From positions 1 through 42,020 of the forward strand of contig JAKAAW010000004.1 in the NCBI GenBank assembly GCA_021802105.1: a DNA stretch of 42,020 nt, written 5' to 3'. The stretch comes from Nanobdellota archaeon (GTDB lineage Archaea > Nanobdellota > Nanobdellia > Parvarchaeales > Parvarchaeaceae). Both the position numbers and the translations under genes were made by a program. A model generated the notes under the pieces. The model was not told the DNA's origin and did not search any database. It saw nothing but the letters and a program-made list of their open reading frames with translations. Positions 29,554 to 38,590 of this stretch are shown here, piece after piece (the stretch's first letter is position 1; each line of letters begins with the position of its first letter).

Positions 29554-31236
29554 TCAAACCATCGGTGCTCCAGAGAAGTCGCCTCCTCCTTTGTTGTCCA
29601 TATAACCTGCTCCAAAAGTAGGGGCTATCCCGCTGAAACCGCCGTACTGGAACAGGTCGTTTCTAAGACCAAGATTTAGGTAAGATGAGTAGTCACCGAC
29701 TATCGAAGAATAAGGATTTCCGGCGTAAGCCGTCAGGCTGGCGTAAGGGGTTTTATCAAACAATGGAGCGCTCATGTACTGGAACGAAGGTCCCATGCCA
29801 GCGGTTATGCCTCCCACGCCTCCGAAAACTTCCATGATCGCAGGCGCATCGACGCCGGCGTTCTTGAGGGTCTCATATATCTCCTTTATCGGAGCAGTGC
29901 CTTCGCCTAAAGGCAGGTGTGCATCTATATCTCCCATATTATCGTTAAGGTGGTATCTTTTCACGTAGTCTCCGAGCTTCTCCGCCATCTTGACTATATC
30001 TTTGTCCGAATATGGTTTTCCCGTGTCTGGATTAACGTAGGATTTGAATATATTAAGGTGACCGACGTCTAGATTGACACCTATAAGTTTGCGACTGAGG
30101 TCCTCAGCGCCAGATCTCGACAGGCGGAGCGTCTTGTCGTTCATCGCCGCCTCCACGAACAGCTCCCTCGCCTTGTCTATTGTCTCTCTTACATCGGTAG
30201 GATCACTAAGGGACATATCCGGCGTCATTGTGTTCTCAACGAGTATCATCGGTTTTGTCGAGGTTTTGGCGGACATTATTGCCGCGTCCTTTATACCCTC
30301 AGCGGCAAGCACTGGCGCCTCTTCCTCAAAACGTGTGAATCTTTTGTCTATGTTAGCTAGCTGTTTCTCTTTCAAAAATCTCCTGTTCTGTATACCTTGC
30401 TCCTCCTTATCAAGAAGCTCTTTCATCTTGATTAGATTAAGCTCTTTTTGGGTTCCGCGTATGGAATAATCTACAAGCGAGTCTGCTATCTGCTTTTTTT
30501 GGAGTTCTATATTGTGCTGGCTTATGTCAAGACTTGCCAGTTCTTGGCTGTAACCCATTGCTTCCTGATCCTTAAGAAAAGCGAACGTAGCTTTTGGCGA
30601 TAGGGTTATACCTCCTTCCCCTTGGATTATGAATTTTTTCCTCTCTTTTTCATCCTCAAGTTTGTCATAGGCCTTCTTTATCTCGGTATATCTATCCAGA
30701 AATTCCCTCTCAGTCACATTCGGAATTTTGTATGGACCTACAGTGAACGCTTTGTCCTGCTCTTTATCGTACACAGAAAAACGCATATTTGGGTCGGGGC
30801 TTCCAAAGTTATCCGAAGCCGCGTGGAATATTATGGGCATGTTACGCCTGCCCATCGGTTTGCTTACGTCATCAGTGAAATTTATAGCGGCGGCAATCTC
30901 CTTCTTCATCAGGTCCATGTACTCAGCGTTCCTCTCACCTGTTTTTGGATTTATGCCTGAAAAATTTATGGACCAAGGTGCGTGCACGCTTAGGTCGGAG
31001 TCGGTCGTCCTTGCTAGGTTGCCTATCGCCTCCCTTTCCTTCTTAGTTATCCTGGCTGCGGGAGTTCCCTGTCCAGTAAACCCATATAGGCTTGCTAGGT
31101 CAAGCTCAACCATTTGTGCCCCACTTCTCAGTATCTTTGCGAATTCCGCCAGCTGGTTGTTCTCGCCTATCGATACACCAAGTGAAGCCTGTTTAAACGC
31201 ATCATTAAACTTGTTGTCAAGTCTATACTCTGTCAT
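29554..31236 (-). CDS. Xylose-isomerase-like TIM-barrel protein with long helical insertion
   Basis: This 560 aa protein carries AP-endonuclease-2/sugar-isomerase TIM-barrel signatures: LSVHAPWSINF, LVENTMTPDMSL, GVNLDVGHLNIF and RYHLNDN supply the usual Glu, Asp and His metal ligands. A long Lys/Glu/Gln-rich, probably coiled insertion (about residues 190-325) splits the barrel. The last 80 residues are rich in Gly, Tyr, Ser and Phe and look disordered. Homologues without these additions are near 280 aa. A TATA box at 31257-31268 predicts a leaderless start at 31236 and not 31254. It is cotranscribed with the nucleotidyltransferase paralogue. The substrate is unknown. Confidence 0.75.
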   Translation of the reverse strand: MTEYRLDNKFNDAFKQASLGVSIGENNQLAEFAKILRSGAQMVELDLASLYGFTGQGTPAARITKKEREAIGNLARTTDSDLSVHAPWSINFSGINPKTGERNAEYMDLMKKEIAAAINFTDDVSKPMGRRNMPIIFHAASDNFGSPDPNMRFSVYDKEQDKAFTVGPYKIPNVTEREFLDRYTEIKKAYDKLEDEKERKKFIIQGEGGITLSPKATFAFLKDQEAMGYSQELASLDISQHNIELQKKQIADSLVDYSIRGTQKELNLIKMKELLDKEEQGIQNRRFLKEKQLANIDKRFTRFEEEAPVLAAEGIKDAAIMSAKTSTKPMILVENTMTPDMSLSDPTDVRETIDKARELFVEAAMNDKTLRLSRSGAEDLSRKLIGVNLDVGHLNIFKSYVNPDTGKPYSDKDIVKMAEKLGDYVKRYHLNDNMGDIDAHLPLGEGTAPIKEIYETLKNAGVDAPAIMEVFGGVGGITAGMGPSFQYMSAPLFDKTPYASLTAYAGNPYSSIVGDYSSYLNLGLRNDLFQYGGFSGIAPTFGAGYMDNKGGGDFSGAPMV

Positions 31237-31256
31237 ATATTCTCTATGATTCAAAC

Positions 31257-31268
31257 AGATATATTAGT
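31257..31268 (-). promoter_or_regulatory. TATA box of the TIM-barrel gene
   Basis: On the minus strand aaactaatatat is centred about 26 nt before the ATG at 31236. Confidence 0.45.
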
Positions 31269-31282
31269 TTATCGCACTCTTT

Positions 31283-31702
31283 TTAGGAGCCAAAAAGCCT
31301 ATAATGCTCCTTCATCATGCATCTGTTGAAAACAACAGTCACACCCTCCTTCTCTGCCATCTCTCTTGCGCCGTCGTTTTTTATTCCTTCCTGCATCCAA
31401 ATGACCTTAGGTGGTTTCTTAAGGACATCTTCCACTATGCCAAGAACTTCTTCTGACGGCCTGAATATATCTAAGATATCGAAATCTGTGTCGACATCCT
31501 CTATATTTCTAAACGCTTTCAAGCCAAGAACAGTATCATGGTTCGGATTTATGGGTATTATAGTATATCCTTTTTCCAGCAGATATTTTGGTATCTCGTG
31601 TGCCGCTTTTCCTGGAGTATCCGACACTCCGACTACGCACACTCTCTTATAATCTAAAAGAATTTTTTTGATGTCTCCGTCTGTGTGAGAGTCCTTTTCC
31701 AT
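31283..31702 (-). CDS. CoA-binding (YccU-like) domain protein
   Basis: This 139 aa Rossmann-fold protein is of the CoA_binding/YccU family. The nucleotide loop is CVVGVSDTPGKAAHEIPKYL, followed by YTIIPINPNHDTVLG, the FDILDIFRPSEEV strand-turn and VIWMQEGI. These small proteins bind CoA, and their role is unknown in most organisms. A GTG at 31723 gives a longer frame, but a TATA box (about 31731) predicts a start near 31709, so the ATG at 31702 is chosen. Confidence 0.87.
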   Translation of the reverse strand: MEKDSHTDGDIKKILLDYKRVCVVGVSDTPGKAAHEIPKYLLEKGYTIIPINPNHDTVLGLKAFRNIEDVDTDFDILDIFRPSEEVLGIVEDVLKKPPKVIWMQEGIKNDGAREMAEKEGVTVVFNRCMMKEHYRLFGS

Positions 31703-31785
31703 TTGAATATTAAGGCATGTCACTAATAATACTTATAGGAAACCGCACACATGACTATAACGGAGATTATCCATGCAGACCAATG

Positions 31786-31793
31786 TTTAAATA
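31786..31793 (+). promoter_or_regulatory. TATA box of the eno-rps2 operon
   Basis: The sequence tttaaata is centred about 26 nt before the enolase ATG at 31816; the operon should be leaderless at its first gene. Confidence 0.55.
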
Positions 31794-31815
31794 ACACGAG
31801 ATGCTTTTTTAGGAT

Positions 31816-32985
31816 ATGAAGATTAAAAACGCGAAAGCTTTCAAGATACTCAACTCAAACTCAAATTTCACCGTACAGGTGAACATAACATCAGACGCTG
31901 GCGTCTTCAAGGGATCTTCTCCGGCAGGGGAGAGCGTAAGCGCGTTCGAAGTCACTCCATTCAAGGAGGGATTAGATCAGGAGATATCAGCTTTCAACGA
32001 TTTTCTTAAAAAAATTGAGAACAGACAGTTATCTGGTCTAGATGATATATACGCGCTAGAAAAAGAGATACCAAAGGAATTCGTAGGCGGTCCATCACTG
32101 TCATTATCTTACGCTATGGTTTACGCATTGAGCCATGAGCTCAACAAAGAACCATACTCTTTGTTCGGCTCAAAGAACACTGTACTTCCCATCTCTAAGA
32201 TGCTTGGAGGAGGTATGCACGCGTCAAATCTTGGGATGGACATACAGGAAATACTTGCCGTAACCCTTGGCGATGATATAAAAGAAAGCGTCGATGGAAC
32301 TCTCAGCGTATACAAGCAGTTAAAAGAGCTCCTTAAAAACAGTACCTATAGCTTCGTCGGCGGCGTAGATCCTGAAGGAGGGTTTGTAACCGGTCTGGAT
32401 AACTACGAATCCCTAAAAATGGTTAAAAAAGCTATAGAGAAGGTGGTCGAGAAAACAGGTAAGGATATACGCTTAGGAATAGATATGGCGGCTTCCACCT
32501 TTTTCAAGGATGGGGTGTATGTGTATAAGAGGCCTATATACGGGAAGAAAGAGGTATCCTCAGGTGAGCAGATAGACCTTATAAAGAAGCTTATAGACGA
32601 GTTCGATTTGTATTTTATAGAAGACCCTGTTGATGAATCCCTTCTTGAGGATTATGGCAAGATACTCTCTTTGACTGACAATCTTGTCGTAGGGGACGAT
32701 GCTACAGCTACTGTCACAGAGAGACTGGAAAAGGCGAAAGGAAAGATAAACGCTGCTTTAATAAAACCAAACCAAGTGGGGCTGCTGTATAAAGTGAAAG
32801 AATTCTCCGACAAAGCCGACAAGATGGGGATAATAAAGGTTGCGTCGCACAGGTCGGAAGAAACCCGTACAACTCTGCTGTCTGACCTGGCAGTAGGTCT
32901 CGGCGCAAAGTATTTAAAAGTAGGAATTAATAGAGGTGAGAGAGTAGACAAGATTAATAGACTGCTCGAGATATGTCAAGTATGA
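31816..32985 (+). CDS. eno: Enolase, divergent
   Basis: This 389 aa enzyme interconverts 2-phosphoglycerate and phosphoenolpyruvate. It is about 30-40 residues shorter than usual, and the N-terminal signature is degraded: SRGNPT reads SNSNFT and the PSGASTG lid reads PAGESVS, keeping the key Ser. Catalytic positions seem intact: HASN for His159 (yeast numbering), PEGGF for Glu211, GIDMAAS, IEDP, IKPNQVG for the catalytic Lys, and ASHRSEET. It overlaps rps2 by 13 nt; eno-rps2 is a conserved archaeal pair. Confidence 0.9.
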   Translation: MKIKNAKAFKILNSNSNFTVQVNITSDAGVFKGSSPAGESVSAFEVTPFKEGLDQEISAFNDFLKKIENRQLSGLDDIYALEKEIPKEFVGGPSLSLSYAMVYALSHELNKEPYSLFGSKNTVLPISKMLGGGMHASNLGMDIQEILAVTLGDDIKESVDGTLSVYKQLKELLKNSTYSFVGGVDPEGGFVTGLDNYESLKMVKKAIEKVVEKTGKDIRLGIDMAASTFFKDGVYVYKRPIYGKKEVSSGEQIDLIKKLIDEFDLYFIEDPVDESLLEDYGKILSLTDNLVVGDDATATVTERLEKAKGKINAALIKPNQVGLLYKVKEFSDKADKMGIIKVASHRSEETRTTLLSDLAVGLGAKYLKVGINRGERVDKINRLLEICQV

Positions 32986-33581
32986 TGTTAAAGAAAACAG
33001 AGAAATTGGAAGCGTACAAGAAGTACGGTACACGCATAGGTACAAAATCCGTTAACGCGGCCATAGACAAGTTTGTATTCAAGAAGATAGCCAACAAGTT
33101 CACCATACTCAACATAAAGCTAATAGACGAGCGTATAAAGCTTGCTTCCAAGATGCTGGGCAAGTACAACAGAAAAGATGTACTTCTTATATGTACCCTT
33201 GACAGCGCTTATTACTCTATATACAACTTCGCGAAGCTAATGAAAATAAGCGTTAACTTCGGCAGGTATTTAGCTGGTTCGCTGACAAATATCAATTACA
33301 AGAATTTCTTCGAGCCGAGAATATTGCTAGTTACAGACCCGAGCGTCAACAGGAGAGCTATAAACGACGCAAAGAGGATAAACATCCCGATAGTTGGGAT
33401 CTGCGACACCGACAACAGCGCGAGTTTTATAGACATCATAATACCGGGAAACAACAAGAGTGGAAATAGTATAGGTCTTATACTATACCTTCTTGCCTAT
33501 GAGATGGGCACAAAAGAGGAGAGGGAGAAACTGGAAAGCGTTACGATAGACGATTTTATTTCCAAAGAATTAGATTTCTAG
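32973..33581 (+). CDS. rps2: Ribosomal protein S2
   Basis: This 202 aa small-subunit protein has the S2 core without the bacterial coiled-coil insertion. It has LLICTLDSAYYSIYNFAKL where S2 has its conserved Arg/Gly region, then FGRYLAGSLTN (the F-R-W/Y-x-G-x-LTN motif), EPRILLVTDPSVNRRAI and PIVGICDTDN. The C-terminus ends soon after the last helix. It overlaps the enolase gene, so the two are translationally coupled, and DUF192 follows 4 nt later. Confidence 0.93.
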   Translation: MSSMMLKKTEKLEAYKKYGTRIGTKSVNAAIDKFVFKKIANKFTILNIKLIDERIKLASKMLGKYNRKDVLLICTLDSAYYSIYNFAKLMKISVNFGRYLAGSLTNINYKNFFEPRILLVTDPSVNRRAINDAKRINIPIVGICDTDNSASFIDIIIPGNNKSGNSIGLILYLLAYEMGTKEEREKLESVTIDDFISKELDF

Positions 33582-33585
33582 ATTT

Positions 33586-33954
33586 ATGGATTTTTGTGAC
33601 GTTTATTTGGGCGGCAAGCCCATCGCAAAAGGGGTGAGATACTGCGGCAGCTTCAGGCTGAAGCTTCTAGGTCTTATGTTCGTGAAGAGACCGGGTGCTG
33701 GTGCTTTTCTTCCAGACGTCAGAGACATACACATGAACTTTGTAAACTTTGAGCTTAGGGTAATCTGGTTAGATAACAAGTTCAGGGTTGTTGATGATAA
33801 GATTGCAAAGAGATGGAAATTATATAATGGGCCAAGAGATGCATCGCACGTACTTGAACTCCCCATATCCAATCGAACCAAACTTAAGACCGGCGATACT
33901 CTTAAGATAATAGTATATGAAGAGAATAACAAAACAAAAAAGAAAAGACGCTGA
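33586..33954 (+). CDS. DUF192 family protein
   Basis: This 122 aa protein is a small beta-barrel of the DUF192 family. The conserved LLGLMF, IHMNFVNFELRVIWLD and VVDDKIAKRWKLY, plus A-S-H-V-L-E-L, are all visible. Many members have a signal peptide; this one lacks one and should be cytosolic. Its molecular role is unknown. The gene is in the eno-rps2 operon and its 3' end overlaps the following PP-loop gene by 38 nt. Confidence 0.85.
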   Translation: MDFCDVYLGGKPIAKGVRYCGSFRLKLLGLMFVKRPGAGAFLPDVRDIHMNFVNFELRVIWLDNKFRVVDDKIAKRWKLYNGPRDASHVLELPISNRTKLKTGDTLKIIVYEENNKTKKKRR

Positions 33955-34867
33955 AAAAAAGCGTGAGATTAAAACGGACGTTTTCAACACTTCTTGCAAG
34001 TCGGTGAAGCTGTTTGACTTTGAGATGATCCTACCAGGAAACTCTGTGGTTAGAGTGGGGGAAAAACTGGATATATTGACAGGCGGATTAAGTCCTAAAA
34101 GTATGAGCGGTGGTATCCTTTCAATCCTAAGGAGTGCTGTGGCTGACTGCGGCGTTTTCGACGGCGTTCTGGTATCTGGAGGCATAGATTCTTCTGTTAT
34201 AGCGGCTATAGCGGAAGAAAAAATAGGGAGTATACGCCTTTTCGTAGCTGGTTTCCCAAGCAGTGATGACGTTGCTTTCTCTGAGATACTCGGCAGTAGT
34301 CTAGGTGTAAAAGTCGACAGTATTATTCTAGACGAAAAGAAGATTGAAAAGATAATAAAAAAGTTAAAGGCTTTTGGCCTCGATACATACAGTGTCATAA
34401 TAGGCATAGTCGAATACGCTGCCATCGAATACGCAGCGTCGCACGGCTGCAGACGTCTCTTGAGCGGAGTAGGAAGCGATGAGCTTTTCCTAGGTTTTAG
34501 CAAACACAGAGAAGAAAAGTCTGTAGCGAAGCTCAAGAAGATGCGCGAGTCAAGGCTGTCTTACATAAACGTTACTGACTTGTACCGCATTAAAACCATA
34601 GCTGATAAGCTAGGTGTGGAAGTCTTATTACCTTATTTAAACGAGAAAGTCGTTAATTTTGCATTGAATATGCATATAAAAAGCACACAGTATATTTATC
34701 GCAAGACGCTTTTGAGGTCAGCTGGAAAACAGCTCGGCCTCGACGAGCGCATTGTGGAAAGAAACAAGAAAGCCATGCAGTACGGCAGCGGTGTTATGAA
34801 ACATCTTGAAAGAATTGCAAGAGAGCATGGCGTAAAAAACGTAGGTGAATACATAAAAAGAATATGA
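33917..34867 (+). CDS. Asparagine-synthase-type PP-loop protein without glutaminase domain
   Basis: This 316 aa protein has the AsnB C-terminal ATP pyrophosphatase domain. The PP-loop is LVSGGIDSSV (85-94), followed by LLSGVGSDELFLGF, the G-x-G-x-DE-x-F-G signature, and LLPYLNEKVVNFAL. The N-terminal Ntn-glutaminase domain with its Cys2 is missing, replaced by about 60 mostly basic residues. It could use free ammonia to make asparagine, or activate another carboxylate or carbonyl. The start overlaps DUF192 by 38 nt; the next in-frame Met (34025) would avoid the overlap. It shares a 4-nt overlap with RNase J. Confidence 0.8.
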   Translation: MKRITKQKRKDAEKKREIKTDVFNTSCKSVKLFDFEMILPGNSVVRVGEKLDILTGGLSPKSMSGGILSILRSAVADCGVFDGVLVSGGIDSSVIAAIAEEKIGSIRLFVAGFPSSDDVAFSEILGSSLGVKVDSIILDEKKIEKIIKKLKAFGLDTYSVIIGIVEYAAIEYAASHGCRRLLSGVGSDELFLGFSKHREEKSVAKLKKMRESRLSYINVTDLYRIKTIADKLGVEVLLPYLNEKVVNFALNMHIKSTQYIYRKTLLRSAGKQLGLDERIVERNKKAMQYGSGVMKHLERIAREHGVKNVGEYIKRI

Positions 34868-36195
34868 TAAAAATACAAGCATTTGGAGGATACAGTAAGA
34901 TAGGAAAGAGTATGACGGCTATCGATGTCGACGGCGAGATAATCTTAACGGATATGGGTGCTGATATAGAGAAACTCGTAGATTTTGAGGATGACAAGAG
35001 CATAATATCCGTTCATGATACGCCTGCTCTTATAGATAATGGAGTCATACCAAATGATGTTAAATTCTTCGAGGAAAACGGTAAGAAAGTTAAGGCGATA
35101 GTCCTGACCCACGGTCACCTAGACCACGTTTGGGGGGTGCCTTTCTTGGCGGCAAAGTACAAGTGCCCCGTGATAGCTACGCCATTCACGATAAAGGTTC
35201 TGGACAACCTTATGAAGAACTTTAGACAGAAAGGAATCAACACGGTCAGACTGAATACAGGCACGGAGTATAAGCTTTCAGAAAGCATAAGCGTAGAGCT
35301 TGTCAACATAACGCACTCGATACCGAACTCTGCGATGACAGTGATACATACAAAGTACGGCGCGATTGTTTATGCAAATGACTGGAAACTAGATGACACG
35401 CCCACTCTGGGACAAAAGCCGAACTACGCGAGGATGCAGGAGCTTGGAGACAAAGGGGTGCACACCCTTATCTTGGATTCGACCAACGTAGATCATGATG
35501 GATACACGTTCTCAGAGAGCGTCGTGAGAACGATGCTGGAAGACGTCATAAAGAAATCACTTAGCAACAAGACGATTTTTATAACCACCTTCTCATCCCA
35601 TATAGCTAGGATAAAGAACATAGTAGAGATAAGTAGGAAGTCGGACAGGCAGGTCCTGATATTTGGAAGGAGCATGGCGATGTATATCGGTGCGGCTATT
35701 GAAGCTAATATAATAGAGAAATCAAAATTGCCTGAAGTCATAACTGGTCGGACAAAAATAAATGATATACTTAGGTACGTCAGAGGTAAGCCGGGGAAGT
35801 ACGTGATATTATGTACAGGGCATCAAGGGGAGAAAGGCGCTTTTCTTGACAAGCTCGCTACGGGACAGTACGAATATAGGCTCGGAAGCGACGATGCAGT
35901 AATTTTTTCGTCAAGAGTAATCCCTACCACCCTTAATATAGCGAACAGAAGCATCCTTCAAACTGCTCTTGAAAAGTTAAATGTAAACATAGCCGACAAC
36001 GTGCACGTATCTGGACACGGTTCCAAGAACGATTATAAGCTAATGATAAAGATGTTAAGGCCTAAGCACCTTATACCATCACACGGTGGCATGGACAAGA
36101 TAAGCGTTGCCATAGATGTTGCAAGGGATTTGGGGTACGAACTCAACAAGACATCGCACATCCTGCTAGACGGTCAGGAACTGTCGCTAGAGTGA
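34864..36195 (+). CDS. rnj: Ribonuclease J
   Basis: This 443 aa metallo-beta-lactamase/beta-CASP nuclease is probably a 5'-to-3' exonuclease in RNA turnover. The zinc motif is LTHGHLDHVWG (81-91), followed by the His and Asp ligands in THSIPNS and YANDWKLDDTP. The beta-CASP part has FSSHIARI, CTGHQGEKGAF, SSRVIPTT and the final HVSGHGSKNDY plus IPSHGG motifs. The length matches archaeal aRNase J without the bacterial C-terminal domain. It overlaps the PP-loop gene by 4 nt. Confidence 0.93.
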   Translation: MIKIQAFGGYSKIGKSMTAIDVDGEIILTDMGADIEKLVDFEDDKSIISVHDTPALIDNGVIPNDVKFFEENGKKVKAIVLTHGHLDHVWGVPFLAAKYKCPVIATPFTIKVLDNLMKNFRQKGINTVRLNTGTEYKLSESISVELVNITHSIPNSAMTVIHTKYGAIVYANDWKLDDTPTLGQKPNYARMQELGDKGVHTLILDSTNVDHDGYTFSESVVRTMLEDVIKKSLSNKTIFITTFSSHIARIKNIVEISRKSDRQVLIFGRSMAMYIGAAIEANIIEKSKLPEVITGRTKINDILRYVRGKPGKYVILCTGHQGEKGAFLDKLATGQYEYRLGSDDAVIFSSRVIPTTLNIANRSILQTALEKLNVNIADNVHVSGHGSKNDYKLMIKMLRPKHLIPSHGGMDKISVAIDVARDLGYELNKTSHILLDGQELSLE

Positions 36196-36204
36196 ATTGC
36201 GGAA

Positions 36205-36221
36205 ATATTTAATATAGGAGG
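36205..36221 (+). promoter_or_regulatory. Promoter and GGAGG upstream of valS
   Basis: The sequence atatttaata (36205-36214) is centred about 28 nt before the ATG at 36238. A GGAGG at 36217-36221 lies 10 nt before an in-frame TTG (36232) but upstream of the predicted transcription start, so it would act only in read-through from RNase J. Confidence 0.45.
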
Positions 36222-36237
36222 AACCTACTCTTTGATT

Positions 36238-38589
36238 ATGGATGATAGTACGGATGGTTTTTTGGCCCAGTCAAAAATCTGGAACAGGGACATCGAGAAG
36301 AAGACCATAGAAGTGATGGGAAAGAGGGCATATGGCTTTGATAAGTCGTCTGATCTTAATACTTTCTCCATGGACACCCCTCCCCCGTATGCATCCGGAA
36401 GACCATGGCACCTGGGCGCAGTTGCCCAGTATTCTCAGATAGACGCGATAGCTAGGTCCTCTAGAATGTTTGGAAACCAGGTTCTTTTTCCTGTCGGTAT
36501 AGACAGGAACGGGATACCGGTCGAGCGTTATACCGAAAAAAAGTACAATATAAGCATGAGAAGTACAGACCGAGAGAAATTCTTAGGCATGTGCAGAACG
36601 GCTTTGGACGACCTCGAGAAGGAAATGCTCGCCCTTCTGGACACCATAGGCTATTCCGCCGATTTTAGCAGACTCTACAGGACGGATAGCGACGACTACA
36701 GGGCATTCACGCAGGCCACATTCATACAGCAGTGGAACGCAAAGAACATATACAAAGGTACAAGACCTAGCAATTATTGCGTGGGTTGCGGTACGACGAT
36801 AGCCGATGCCGAGATAGAATATTCAGATCTATCTTCAAAATTAACTTACATAAGATTCAAACTGAAAGGGTCCGACAAGACAATAACCATAGCAACAACC
36901 AGACCAGAACTTTTGGGTGCGTGTGCTGCGATAATGGTTAATCCCAACGACGATAGGCATAAAGAGATGATAGGCAAGAAAGCCATAGTTCCCATCTATG
37001 ATCTGGAGGTAGAAATAATCCCACACGAATCAGCGAAACCGGAATTCGGAAGCGGTGCTGTGATGATATGTTCCTATGGTGACTATAACGATGTTCTACT
37101 TTTTAGAGATCTTAGCTTAAAAGAGAGGATACTTGTAGACACTTTCGGGAAAATGAACGAAAATGCTGGTAATGAGATCCTTGGACTTAAAGTAAAAGAT
37201 GCCCGCTCAAAGATAGTTTCAATGCTCGAAGAGAGCGGCCTTGTAGAAAAATCTGAAGATGTAAGTCATAGAACTCCTATATGTGAGAGGAGCAAAACGC
37301 CCATAGAGATCATACCAATGGAAGAGTATTTCCTGAAAACCGTCGATGATAAGGAGCGCCTTATGGAAATAGCAAAGAATATAGAGTTCATACCATATCA
37401 GCACAGACAGATACTTATAAACTGGATAAATGTGGCTTCGGACTGGCCTATATCAAGGAGGAGATTCTATGGCACGGAGATACCTATATGGTACTGTGAT
37501 AAGTGCAGTGAGCCGTATGTCCCCCCGCCGGGAAAATATTACAAACCTTGGAAGGAAGCCCCGCCTAGCTCGGCGACTTGCTCATCCTGTGGAGGGAAAA
37601 GCTTCAGGGGAGATGATAGGACATTTGATACGTGGATGGATTCGAGCGTAAGTGCTTTATACGTCAGCGGTTACGGCAGAGACGAAGAGCTGTTCAAAAA
37701 GACTTATCCAATTACAGTAAGGACGCAGGGTGTCGACATAATCAGGACATGGATGTACTACAGCATAGTGAGATGCTCGCAGCTGTCCGGAAATGCCCCT
37801 TGGAAAAAAGCATGGGTAGGGGGTATGGGCCTGGACGAGCATGGGGTCAAAATGAGCAAGAGCAAGGGCAATGTTGTAGATCCTTCCCCTCTTATGGACA
37901 GGTATGGTGTCGATGCGTTCAGGTTCTGGGCAGCATCTGAGGCCTCGATAGGCAGTAATTTCTCCTACTCTGAGAGCAAACTTGCCGGCTCACAGAAATT
38001 CCTCACCAAACTACTAAACTTGTCAAAGCTGATACACGCGCTTGGCAAGCCCGTACATGACATTGGGTATGACGACTTGATGCCTGCAGATAAATGGATA
38101 ATGGGAGAGTTCTCTGCTCTCGTTAAGGACGCTGTGTCTGGTTACAAGGAGCTTAACTTCTTCATCCCATCTAACAGGATACGCAACTTCGTTTGGTCGG
38201 TTTTCGCACCTCATTACGCTGAAATGGTCAAGGCCAGGGCGTACGGTAATGGTTTTTCTGATAAACAGAAAAATGCTGCAGTCTACACGCTTAACCACGT
38301 TTTGGATGGAGTCCTTTTGCTGACTGCACCTATATGTCCTTTTATAACGGAGGCATTGTGGTCGGAATCGCACGGGACCGGTGAATCCGTACACTCCAAG
38401 ACCTTCCCCGCACTTGGCAGATCAGAGGAAAGATACATGCTGGGAGACGCACTAGTAAAATTCAACAGCATGGTATGGGCGGAGAAAAAAGATAAAGGAA
38501 TGTCTCTCAGAGACAGCATATCTATAGCTATACCTGATGAGCTAAAGGAAATGTCTGACGACCTTAGAGCTATGCACAACATAAAGTGA
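36238..38589 (+). CDS. valS: Valyl-tRNA synthetase
   Basis: This 783 aa class I synthetase has the ValRS layout. The entry is TPPPYASGRPWHLGAVAQYS, where the HIGH motif reads HLGA (58-61). The CP1 editing domain has ATTRPELLGACAAIMVNP, followed by DWPISRRRFYGTEIPIWYC, a zinc region, KMSKSKGNVVDP and an anticodon-binding domain. The archaeal/thermophile subgroup often has HIGA-like rather than HIGH, so this may be normal. It lacks the C-terminal coiled-coil of bacterial ValRS. The ATG is favoured over the TTG at 36232. It is followed 1 nt later by the sulfur carrier gene. Confidence 0.93.
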   Translation: MDDSTDGFLAQSKIWNRDIEKKTIEVMGKRAYGFDKSSDLNTFSMDTPPPYASGRPWHLGAVAQYSQIDAIARSSRMFGNQVLFPVGIDRNGIPVERYTEKKYNISMRSTDREKFLGMCRTALDDLEKEMLALLDTIGYSADFSRLYRTDSDDYRAFTQATFIQQWNAKNIYKGTRPSNYCVGCGTTIADAEIEYSDLSSKLTYIRFKLKGSDKTITIATTRPELLGACAAIMVNPNDDRHKEMIGKKAIVPIYDLEVEIIPHESAKPEFGSGAVMICSYGDYNDVLLFRDLSLKERILVDTFGKMNENAGNEILGLKVKDARSKIVSMLEESGLVEKSEDVSHRTPICERSKTPIEIIPMEEYFLKTVDDKERLMEIAKNIEFIPYQHRQILINWINVASDWPISRRRFYGTEIPIWYCDKCSEPYVPPPGKYYKPWKEAPPSSATCSSCGGKSFRGDDRTFDTWMDSSVSALYVSGYGRDEELFKKTYPITVRTQGVDIIRTWMYYSIVRCSQLSGNAPWKKAWVGGMGLDEHGVKMSKSKGNVVDPSPLMDRYGVDAFRFWAASEASIGSNFSYSESKLAGSQKFLTKLLNLSKLIHALGKPVHDIGYDDLMPADKWIMGEFSALVKDAVSGYKELNFFIPSNRIRNFVWSVFAPHYAEMVKARAYGNGFSDKQKNAAVYTLNHVLDGVLLLTAPICPFITEALWSESHGTGESVHSKTFPALGRSEERYMLGDALVKFNSMVWAEKKDKGMSLRDSISIAIPDELKEMSDDLRAMHNIK

Positions 38590-38590
38590 T

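Noticed and set aside
33820-34536. 238-codon frame antisense to DUF192 and the PP-loop gene
   Set aside because: The plus strand encodes two proteins with conserved motifs; the antisense translation is Ser/Leu/Ile-rich, as expected for a shadow.
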